Origin: Amphritea atlantica
Lineage (GTDB): Bacteria > Pseudomonadota > Gammaproteobacteria > Pseudomonadales > Balneatricaceae
DNA length: 64,000 nucleotides
Assembly: GCF_018860855.1 (NCBI RefSeq)
Contig: NZ_JAHKQE010000047.1
Coordinates: 1-64,000, forward strand
Direction: 5' to 3'
Shown here: positions 1-6,697 of the stretch, piece by piece
How the letters are laid out: the number at the start of each line of letters is the position of its first letter
How positions within the stretch are numbered: the first letter of the stretch is position 1
Notes under the pieces: generated by a model
Told to the model about the DNA's origin: nothing
Database searches by the model: none
What the model saw: only the letters and a program-made list of their open reading frames with translations
Program-made: the position numbers and the translations under genes

Positions 1-8
1 CAATAGAT

Positions 9-333
9 GGCACAATATCGGCAGAGGACACTCAGATGCTCCGGAGCTTTTCTTTAGGCGATTAGCGGACGCTCTGAACGGGATGTTCTGATGGAGGGAG
101 GCCCCGACGCATAGTCAGTGTGCTTACCCGAGATAAAAGGGCCCGCTTGTCATCTTACTGTCACTCGAGCTTAATATGCTGTCGGAATTAGCCACCATTG
201 CCGACACTTTGAATATGACCGTTTCGCAGATGATACCCGACCGTTATGCCCAGCTTCAGGAGCTGATTGAAACGGAACAGTTATATCCTCACTTTCAACC
301 GATCGTGGATCTGCGTCGGGGCGAGGTGTTGGG
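9..333 (+). repeat. Left copy of 325-bp direct repeat (5' end of the EAL gene)
   Basis: This segment aligns without gaps to 6373-6697 at a constant offset of 6364. I count 12 mismatches, all between positions 14 and 133; positions 134-333 are identical. The copy carries the leader and the first 53 codons of the EAL-CBS-GGDEF gene, then stops matching abruptly after 333. It marks the left edge of the AT-rich island and shows that the island separates a duplicated stretch. Confidence 0.95.
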
Positions 334-436
334 TCAGAAAGCAATAGATGAGATTAACCCTCAGCACGCTAACGATCGTCCCTGCTGTCACTTCCAGGCC
401 GTTCGAGGAGGTTACATCGGCAGTAGCCTATGCTGA
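176..436 (+). pseudogene. Truncated duplicate of the EAL-CBS-GGDEF gene
   Basis: The first 53 codons are identical to the intact gene at 6540, ending just before its EALIRG motif (residues 55-60). After position 333 the frame runs into unrelated sequence and stops at 436, so no EAL catalytic residues remain. The 86-residue product would have no known domain. It is best read as a dead 5' fragment created by a duplication or rearrangement. It retains its own leader, so it may still be transcribed. Confidence 0.85.
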
Positions 437-525
437 GTCGTTGCCTGGGCATTAGCGATTGTCAGGAGCGCTATAACCGCGCTCAGCAGTAAAGTGTTTC
501 GTAAAACGTCGAATAGCTGGCTCAC
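334..525 (-). pseudogene. Decayed gene for a small secreted protein
   Basis: Reading leftward from 525 there is an AAAAGGA ribosome site 8 bases before a GTG start. The 37 codons to a stop at 412-414 encode a typical signal peptide (hydrophobic LLLSAVIALL core, then ANAQA). Past the stop, another frame stays open with a plausible continuation (TSSNGLEV) up to the repeat junction at 333/334. This suggests a frameshifted and truncated gene whose 3' part was lost at the junction. The family is not recognised. Confidence 0.35.
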
Positions 526-553
526 GCGTAAAATCCTTTTTTAGCTGAGAAGA

Positions 554-603
554 GGCCCTTATAGGGGGCCAGGTCTTCCATCGTGCGCACGATGAAAGAC
601 CTG
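554..603. repeat. 34-bp near-perfect palindrome plus adjoining hairpin
   Basis: 570-603 is an inverted repeat with 17-base arms (CAGGTCTT...AAGACCTG), one mismatch and no spacer. 554-570 forms a second hairpin (GGCCC...GGGCC). Both lie downstream of the LysR gene on the minus strand and could end its transcript, but no clear T-run follows. A protein-binding dyad is the alternative. Confidence 0.6.
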
Positions 604-662
604 CCCTTCGTATCGTTAATAGGAAATGCCTCAAGCCACTGGGATTACCTATTTATCCTTTA

Positions 663-1544
663 TTACTCTTTAATATCAGCGATTCTTTGCAATGCTGTAA
701 TGACCTCTTGTATTTCAGGTCTGTATTCAACCGATTGATGATAAATAATGTACCAAGTACAAGGAACTGAATAAGTAGAATTTTTTAATGTTATTACATT
801 TTTAAAGGATGATTTTTTTATTGCCCAAGCGGAAAGAAACGAAACATAACGTTGATTAACAGATAATATTTTCAAAATCAATGAAATAGAACCTACTTCT
901 CTAGTGGTGTTAGGGATGCAGCTATTTGGACTAAATATTGTATCGAATTCCTTGTCAGGTTCACGGAGTCGGCTGTACGTAATATAGGGGTACTTAGCGA
1001 TTTCCTCTATATCAAAATCTGGAATATAATTTAAGGGATGTTTGTTGTTCATAGTAAGTAAAAGTTCATCATCAAATATTTTTTCGCAATGAAAGTCTTT
1101 CGTGTTGACCGGCGTGGTATCGATAATAAAGTCTACTTCTCGCTCGAAGAGAGCGTTAACAAGATTGGATGTGCTGTATCTTTTTATATCAAAATTATCA
1201 AAAGAATCTTCAGGAAGATATTTCAGAATTATATCAAAGGTATCATAGGCGCTAACTCCCCATCTAATATAGCTGGCTGATTGACTAAGCATCATAGCTT
1301 CAATTTCCGCTTTACGGACAAACGGGAGCAGCAGTTTCCCTGCTGTTAATAGCCTCTCTCCTGCGGGTAAGAGTACTAACTTCCTTCCTCTTTTATCGTA
1401 GATATTTACTGCTAATCGTTTTTCTATTTCTTGCAGACGATAGGTTGCAGCCGGCTGAGTCAACCCTATTGCAGAGGCTGCGTCTTTTAACGAATTATGT
1501 TCATCAATTGCGCATATCAACTCATAGTGTTTTATGTCTAACAT
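663..1544 (-). CDS. LysR-family transcriptional regulator
   Basis: This is a 293-residue LysR-type regulator. An N-terminal winged helix-turn-helix (about residues 14-60, with AASAIGLTQPAA as helix-turn-helix core) precedes a periplasmic-binding-like effector domain. The N-terminus (MLDIKHYELI) resembles the MetR type, which favours ATG at 1544 over a TTG 12 bases upstream. The gene is AT-rich and divergent from the BCCT transporter gene, the usual arrangement for a LysR regulator controlling the neighbouring operon. The likely effector is the transported compound or a breakdown product; that is inference. Confidence 0.9.
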   Translation of the reverse strand: MLDIKHYELICAIDEHNSLKDAASAIGLTQPAATYRLQEIEKRLAVNIYDKRGRKLVLLPAGERLLTAGKLLLPFVRKAEIEAMMLSQSASYIRWGVSAYDTFDIILKYLPEDSFDNFDIKRYSTSNLVNALFEREVDFIIDTTPVNTKDFHCEKIFDDELLLTMNNKHPLNYIPDFDIEEIAKYPYITYSRLREPDKEFDTIFSPNSCIPNTTREVGSISLILKILSVNQRYVSFLSAWAIKKSSFKNVITLKNSTYSVPCTWYIIYHQSVEYRPEIQEVITALQRIADIKE

Positions 1545-1895
1545 AAGAAATCTCAATGAAATGATGGAAATAACACAGTGTACTGGGTTTGTTCGTAGAT
1601 CCTATTTCTGAATTAACAACGATCTCAGTGAATTTTTTATCCATAAATGACTGTTAACGACAAGGATAGAACTGATTAAGACATAAAAAACATAAAATTT
1701 CCATTATTTTTTTTCATAAAAAAATCAAAGAAAACTACATAACACTATGAAAATTATAAACTTTAATAAAATTTAAGTTAATGCTGATTGTTTTATGTAT
1801 AAAAAAATGATGACTTATTCGATCACTACTTTATTTTTTTCCGCTCTCTACATTATTTACACTACGACAACCTAAATAAAAAGCAGAGAAATATA
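1545..1895. promoter_or_regulatory. Divergent control region between LysR and BCCT genes
   Basis: About 350 bp of very AT-rich DNA separates the two divergent starts and must hold both promoters and the LysR sites. T-N11-A-like dyads are frequent by chance at this composition, so I cannot single out an operator or promoter. The BCCT gene has only a weak purine-rich stretch (GCAGAG) before its start. Confidence 0.5.
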
Positions 1896-3485
1896 ATGGA
1901 AAAGAATTTAAAGATAAGGCCCTATACCTTTTATCCCTCACTTACTATTTTAGGAACATTAAGTTACTTAGCACTTTTTGATAATGCTAATTTTTTTGAA
2001 ATTACATCAACAATGCATCATTGGTTATTAGATAATTTTGGCTGGATGTACCTCCTATCCGCTTTTTTCTTAGTAATATCCTGTTTTGTCGTTTTCTTTT
2101 CGCCAATTGGTAATATGAGAATTGGGGGTAAAGATGCAAAACCTATTTTGACAAAGTGGCAGTGGTCTTCGATTACTTTATGCAGTTCTGTTGCCATCGG
2201 TTTGCTGTTTTTTGCTTCAGCTGAACCTATCATCGATATGCTGTACCCTCCAAAATTTTTAGGCGCCGAACCACTTTCAAATGAAACGGCCGTATTCGGT
2301 TTGGCGGCTGTCTTTATGCATTGGTCGCTGACTACCTATGCTCTTTATAGCATTCCAGCGTTAGCATTCGCCCTTGCTTATTATAATTATAAGAGTGAGT
2401 TCAGTATTTCTTCGGCTATGTTTGTTGGTAGTAATTTTGAATTAAAATCAACAATTAGAGAGTTGATCGATGCGGTTGCCCTAATTGCCTTAGCGGCAGG
2501 AATGATTACTTCTTTAGGGGCAAGTATTCTAATGCTTGAAGGGGGTATTAACGCCCTTTTTGACACTCAGATAGGCACGACAGCTCTTGCTCTAATTGCG
2601 GCATCAGTGATAGTCGCTTCCTCTATTTCTGCCGCCTCAGGATTACATAAAGGAATTGCCTTCTTATCCAATTGGAATGCAAAAGCATTTATCGCTTTTT
2701 CATTACTCGTTTTAATTTTTGGTCCTACTAGTTTTATTGCCAATGCAGGGTTAGATAGCCTTTCCATGTACCTTTCAAACTTTGTTGCCTGGAGTCTGGA
2801 TACAGGCGTTGTCACAGAAGACTCTTGGCCAAAAGATTGGACCATCTTTTTTTGGGCTAATTGGTATGCATGGGCACCCATAGTTGCCATTTTTCTAGGT
2901 AAGATTTCACGTGGCTACACGGTTAAAGAGTTTCTTATTTTTAATGTGGCAATACCTTCCGTTTTTGTTACGTTCTGGTGTTCTGTCTTTGGTGGTTACT
3001 CAATTTATCTTGAGTTAACAGCCAATAATGTTTTGTCTAATACACTAATCGAACAGGGTCCTGGCGCTATCATTTGGGAACTATTTCGAGATCTGCCTGC
3101 CTCCATTTTCTTTATTGGATTTTTTCTGATCATGTCTTTTGTTTCTTATGTTACCGCAGCAGATTCAGCTATTGATGCGATCTCTGGAACCTGTGTTCAA
3201 TCTTCCAATGAGCAGGATTCAGAACCTAAATCACCACTTATTATTAAATTAATTTGGGGCGGAATAATTGCACTATTAGCCTGTATCCTAACGCTAAATA
3301 ATGGTTTGGATGGCTTAAAATTAGTATCAACACTCGGTGGTTTCTTCGGAATGCTTATAGTGGTATGTGCTCAAGTATTCTTACTTCGCTTGTGTTTTTC
3401 TAAGTCTCATAAAAAGAAAATATTACTTGATACCGCCGATAATCTTTCACAAAAAACATATAAAACAGCTACTGTTACTATATAA
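1896..3485 (+). CDS. BCCT-family betaine/onium transporter
   Basis: A 529-residue inner-membrane secondary transporter with about 12 membrane segments. BCCT hallmarks are visible: RIGGKDAKP (75-83), HW at 142-143, and the TM8 segment WANWYAW followed by KISRG (320-339). BCCT proteins take up glycine betaine, choline, carnitine, ectoine or DMSP. Here the glycine-rich TM3 motif is partly replaced (SVAIG) and one aromatic-box Trp is Asn (N322), so the substrate may be atypical. It is the first gene of an apparent operon with the oxygenase (31 bp downstream) and the M24 enzyme. No long C-terminal osmosensing tail is seen, favouring nutrient uptake over osmoregulation. Confidence 0.92.
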   Translation: MEKNLKIRPYTFYPSLTILGTLSYLALFDNANFFEITSTMHHWLLDNFGWMYLLSAFFLVISCFVVFFSPIGNMRIGGKDAKPILTKWQWSSITLCSSVAIGLLFFASAEPIIDMLYPPKFLGAEPLSNETAVFGLAAVFMHWSLTTYALYSIPALAFALAYYNYKSEFSISSAMFVGSNFELKSTIRELIDAVALIALAAGMITSLGASILMLEGGINALFDTQIGTTALALIAASVIVASSISAASGLHKGIAFLSNWNAKAFIAFSLLVLIFGPTSFIANAGLDSLSMYLSNFVAWSLDTGVVTEDSWPKDWTIFFWANWYAWAPIVAIFLGKISRGYTVKEFLIFNVAIPSVFVTFWCSVFGGYSIYLELTANNVLSNTLIEQGPGAIIWELFRDLPASIFFIGFFLIMSFVSYVTAADSAIDAISGTCVQSSNEQDSEPKSPLIIKLIWGGIIALLACILTLNNGLDGLKLVSTLGGFFGMLIVVCAQVFLLRLCFSKSHKKKILLDTADNLSQKTYKTATVTI

Positions 3486-3516
3486 AAATTTATTTTAAAT
3501 AAAAGGAGATTTAATT

Positions 3517-4401
3517 ATGAGCTGTGCAGATACTAAACATCAAGACGATATGACTGAATTAGAAAGTCTTTATCAGATGGTAAATATGTTAGATTACCCT
3601 CTAGATGACAAAAATTCAGAAATATATAAAAAGGCGGTACTTGTTTGTCAGCAGCAGCTAGCAAATGATGGCTGTGCTCACTTACCCAACTTAATTCGTG
3701 AAGATAAAATAGAGTTAATTAGAGAGCAGAGTGAGGCAGTATCTCATTTAGCAAATTTTCACGAAAATAAAGTGAATCCTTATGCTACCGAAGGCAATCC
3801 TGAGTTAAGCGAAAGTCATCCTGTTAATCGATTCCAAACATTTAGTAATGGTTTTGTCGCAAAAGATCTAATGCCAGAAAGCATGATTATTAAAAAATTG
3901 TATGCAAATACTATTTTCCAGTCCTTTATCGCAGATTGCTTAGGAAAAGATAAAATTTATGAATACGCAGACCCTATTGCAGGCTTAGTGATTAATGTTA
4001 ATCCTGAAAATACAACATTGCCTTGGCACTATGACACGAATGAATTTATTGTCAGCTTGATGATTCTTCGCCCAGAAGAAGGAGGAGAATTTCAATATTC
4101 CCCAGGGATTCGTCAACCCGGTGACGAAAACTACGAAGAAGTTCAGAAGATACTAGATGGCGATCTTACAAAAGTGAAATCACTTACTCTGAATACAGGT
4201 GATTTACAGCTGTTTATGGGCCGTTTTTCTATACACCGTGTTGCCCCGGCCAAAGGGAAAAGGCTATCTACACTTTTTGGCTATGCTGAAAAACCTGGAA
4301 TGATAGGGAGAATCAAACGAACAAAGGATGTGTATGGCCGAGTAACAGATGCTCACATTGAAGCTGAAAAACAAGCCAGAGAAGACGGCTTAGCAGGCTA
4401 A
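3517..4401 (+). CDS. BesD/HalD-like Fe(II)/2-oxoglutarate oxygenase, hydroxylase type
   Basis: A 294-residue non-heme iron oxygenase. The facial triad is H171-x-D173 (in PWHYDTNEF) and H240 (in FSIHRVAP), with R249 placed to bind 2-oxoglutarate. The sequence around the HxD and the GGEFQYSPG stretch recall the BesD/HalD amino-acid halogenase family. Those halogenases have Gly or Ala at the Asp position to leave room for chloride; Asp here predicts hydroxylation. A strong AGGAG site precedes the ATG. Position between transporter and M24 enzyme implies it oxidises the imported compound or an intermediate. Family assignment is from remembered motifs. Confidence 0.8.
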   Translation: MSCADTKHQDDMTELESLYQMVNMLDYPLDDKNSEIYKKAVLVCQQQLANDGCAHLPNLIREDKIELIREQSEAVSHLANFHENKVNPYATEGNPELSESHPVNRFQTFSNGFVAKDLMPESMIIKKLYANTIFQSFIADCLGKDKIYEYADPIAGLVINVNPENTTLPWHYDTNEFIVSLMILRPEEGGEFQYSPGIRQPGDENYEEVQKILDGDLTKVKSLTLNTGDLQLFMGRFSIHRVAPAKGKRLSTLFGYAEKPGMIGRIKRTKDVYGRVTDAHIEAEKQAREDGLAG

Positions 4402-4412
4402 ATTCAGTCTAT

Positions 4413-4456
4413 AAGGCTGCCTTTCTAAAGACTGGCCGCCTTTCAGTTTTAATTGT
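4413..4456 (+). terminator. Terminator-like hairpin inside the island operon
   Basis: A 9-base stem with one mismatch (AAGGCTGCC at 4413-4421 against GGCCGCCTT at 4434-4442) is followed by a T-rich run (TTTTAATTGTTTTT). It lies between the oxygenase stop and the M24 start and may lower expression of the downstream gene by partial termination. Confidence 0.5.
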
Positions 4457-4492
4457 TTTTAAACCACTATTATTAAAAAGGTAAACTTACAA

Positions 4493-5713
4493 ATGAGCTA
4501 TGCAACCACCGATTTTTATAATCAAATAATCGACAAAGGATTAGAAGATCGTGTCGCTATGTATCGACTAAATCGACTAAAAGAACAAATTGTTAACTTT
4601 AAACTCGATGCTGTTGTGTTATTTGAACCTGTTAATATTCGCTATGCATGCGGTGTTCGTAACATGCAAGTCTATTCTCAACGCAATCCTGCTCGTTACT
4701 TAATCGTGCCAGCGGAAGGCCCCGTTGCTCTTTTTGAATACCGCTCCTGTGCGCATCTGGGAGAAGGTGTCGTTACTCTAGATGAAGTACATCCAGCCAG
4801 CCCTATCATGCCACTACATAGTGGCGATCATTCGCACCGTCATGTACAAAACTTTATTACTTCATTAAAAGATATTCTTAGCCGATCCACACAGAATTTC
4901 GGTCGCATTGGTATTGAGTCTGCACCGACGGAATTGTTAGTCGATACCATTAGAGCAGGTTTTGAGGTCATAGACGCTTCTCGTCCTATTGAAGTGGCTA
5001 AATCCATTAAAAGCTTGGACGAACTCGCACTCATTGCTCGTTCTGTCACTTTGACCGAAAGTGCCATGTCTGTTCTTGAAAACTACCTTAAGCCTGGGAT
5101 TACAGAAAATGAAGCCTGGGCTGTGTTTAACAAAGAGGTTCTGGCAAAAGGTGGTGAATACATAGAAACTCGCTTGTTTTCATCAGGAAGTCACACCAAC
5201 CCCTGGTTTCAAGAATGTTCAGATAAAATAATGAACGCGGGTGAGTTGGTTGCTTTTGATACAGATACTGTCGGTATTTTTGGTTACTACACAGACTTTT
5301 CTCGAACTTTTGTTGTTCCCGGTAAAGAACCCACTGCGACTCAGAAAGCTTTATATCAACTTTCTAGCGAAGAGATTGAAACCAATATAGAGTTGATCAA
5401 ACCGGGAATGAGCTTTAGAGAGTATTCGCAAAAAGCCTGGAAAATCCCAAAAGAATACCAAAAAAACCGCTATATAGCCGTTGTACATGGCTGCGGGATG
5501 ACGGGGGAATGGCCAGTCATTAACCATAATATAGACTGGGACGAAGTAGGTTATGACGGCATTATCAAACCCGGTATGACGTTATGCGTTGAATCCTATA
5601 TTGGTCATGAAACGGGTGAGGAGGGCGTAAAATTAGAAGAGCAGGTTCTGGTTACAGAAACTGGAGTAAGAAGAATGTCATCATACGGATACTCTGCTCA
5701 ACTCTTGAGCTGA
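4493..5713 (+). CDS. DddP-like M24-fold metalloenzyme lacking the DddP catalytic Asp
   Basis: A 406-residue creatinase/prolidase-fold protein: N-terminal domain about 1-165, pita-bread domain about 170-400. Likely metal ligands are D256, D258, D268, H332, E367 and E382. These match the six ligands I recall for DMSP lyase DddP (295, 297, 307, 371, 406, 421) at a constant offset of 39. ETRLFSSG and TNPWFQEC also resemble DddP. The residue matching the proposed DddP catalytic base Asp377 is Gly338 (HGCGMTGEW), so DMSP lyase activity is doubtful. All metal ligands being present argues against the metal-free ectoine hydrolase DoeA. The reaction is unknown; the context points to cleavage of an onium or betaine compound. 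Confidence 0.85.
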   Translation: MSYATTDFYNQIIDKGLEDRVAMYRLNRLKEQIVNFKLDAVVLFEPVNIRYACGVRNMQVYSQRNPARYLIVPAEGPVALFEYRSCAHLGEGVVTLDEVHPASPIMPLHSGDHSHRHVQNFITSLKDILSRSTQNFGRIGIESAPTELLVDTIRAGFEVIDASRPIEVAKSIKSLDELALIARSVTLTESAMSVLENYLKPGITENEAWAVFNKEVLAKGGEYIETRLFSSGSHTNPWFQECSDKIMNAGELVAFDTDTVGIFGYYTDFSRTFVVPGKEPTATQKALYQLSSEEIETNIELIKPGMSFREYSQKAWKIPKEYQKNRYIAVVHGCGMTGEWPVINHNIDWDEVGYDGIIKPGMTLCVESYIGHETGEEGVKLEEQVLVTETGVRRMSSYGYSAQLLS

Positions 5714-5719
5714 GTTACT

Positions 5720-5752
5720 CAGATCCCCGTAGCAAGGGATCTGACTCTTTAA
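5720..5752 (+). terminator. Terminator after the island operon
   Basis: A perfect 8-bp stem (CAGATCCC at 5720-5727, GGGATCTG at 5736-5743) begins 7 bases after the M24 stop and is followed by a short T-run (CTCTTT). It is the likely end of the BCCT-oxygenase-M24 transcript. Confidence 0.65.
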
Positions 5753-5764
5753 ATACCTCAATGT

Positions 5765-6120
5765 TCGTACTGTAGGACTTGCCGACCCTGTAAATTGTGT
5801 AGCTGCCTATCATAGAGCCAGTAATGGCTAAGGATAGGCAGCATGGATAAAACGCAACGCTAAGCGGCTAAAAGCATTAAAAACGAAAGTGATCTCAATG
5901 ACTTTCGGCAGATGCTAACCAAAGTCACCGTTGAAACGCCCCTTAATGCCGAACTGGATGAACGTCTGGGTTACGACAGGTATACCCCATTATTTATCTT
6001 GACTGTATCGTTGTTAAAATTCGCTAGGACAAACAGGTCATCAACAAGGCCATTTCCCTAATCGTAAAAGTCACCTAAGAGACTTATGCTGAAAATGCTA
6101 CTAAGGCTAAATTTGAGAAG
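5765..6120 (+). mobile_element. IS256-family insertion sequence remnant
   Basis: From ATG 5843 the translation matches the IS256 transposase N-terminus (DFRQMLTKVTVET, LNAELDERLGYDR) but has a stop at codon 7. An internal deletion then joins it to YLDCIVVKIR and DKQVINKAIS, the block with the first DDE aspartate, again with stops. A third scrap (KVT, ETYAENATKAKFE) lies near 6070-6118. A 10-bp inverted repeat (5802-5811, 5833-5842) directly before the start would bury the AAGGA ribosome site, a known way IS elements silence read-through translation. The element is dead and may record how the island arrived. Confidence 0.8.
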
Positions 6121-6372
6121 TGAACATAAGTCTCTTTCTCACACTTTCCCTTGGGTATCAATGAAACGATTCTTACATAGTCGCATCTTGCGGAGCTGAC
6201 TTTAATACAGGAAATTGTTTTCATATCTTAAGTTAGTTGTCTCCTTCTGATGCATACAGGATCTATTTTTACTGTATGGATTGATATTGATTAACTAAGT
6301 TGGCTTTACTCAGATAACAAGCTGGTTTATTAACTTAATAGGTTTAATGCAGGAGTAAATATCCCCACTTTC
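6121..6372. other. Gene-free stretch between IS remnant and EAL leader
   Basis: About 250 AT-rich bases without a convincing reading frame. It probably includes further decayed insertion-sequence DNA and the upstream control region of the EAL gene. I see no clear hairpin or promoter. Confidence 0.4.
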
Positions 6373-6697
6373 GGCACCATCTGGGCAGAGGAGATTCAAA
6401 TGCTCCGGAGCTTTTCTTTAGGCGAGTAGCGGGCGCTCTGAACGAGGTGTTCTGATGGCGGGAGGCCCCGACGCATAGTCAGTGTGCTTACCCGAGGTAA
6501 AAGGGCCCGCTTGTCATCTTACTGTCACTCGAGCTTAATATGCTGTCGGAATTAGCCACCATTGCCGACACTTTGAATATGACCGTTTCGCAGATGATAC
6601 CCGACCGTTATGCCCAGCTTCAGGAGCTGATTGAAACGGAACAGTTATATCCTCACTTTCAACCGATCGTGGATCTGCGTCGGGGCGAGGTGTTGGG
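6373..6697 (+). repeat. Right copy of 325-bp direct repeat
   Basis: The intact counterpart of 9-333, spanning the leader and first 53 codons of the EAL gene. Homology does not extend into the eight bases left of 6373. The repeat brackets about 6 kb of AT-rich DNA. Confidence 0.95.
6400..6539 (+). promoter_or_regulatory. Leader of the EAL gene, possibly structured
   Basis: This GC-rich leader contains a 9-codon open frame (ATG 6400 to TAG 6427-6429), a small hairpin (GAAC 6440-6443, GTTC 6449-6452) and a longer-range pairing (GGCCC 6464-6468 with GGGCC 6503-6507). The left copy differs at single bases here but keeps these pairings. I do not recognise a known riboswitch class; the c-di-GMP-I motif does not fit. 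Confidence 0.25.

Noticed and set aside
1089-1280. Plus-strand 63-codon frame inside the LysR gene
   Set aside because: Antisense shadow of the regulator with no start signal or known domain.
4493-5713. Naming the M24 gene dddP
   Set aside because: The residue equivalent to the proposed DddP catalytic Asp is Gly338 and the operon contains an oxygenase not known from DMSP cleavage.
4493-5713. Ectoine hydrolase DoeA
   Set aside because: All six metal ligands are present, whereas DoeA is described as metal-independent, and no doeB-like deacetylase is adjacent.
6400-6539. Cyclic-di-GMP riboswitch before the EAL gene
   Set aside because: The conserved core of the class I motif is not recognisable in either copy of the leader.
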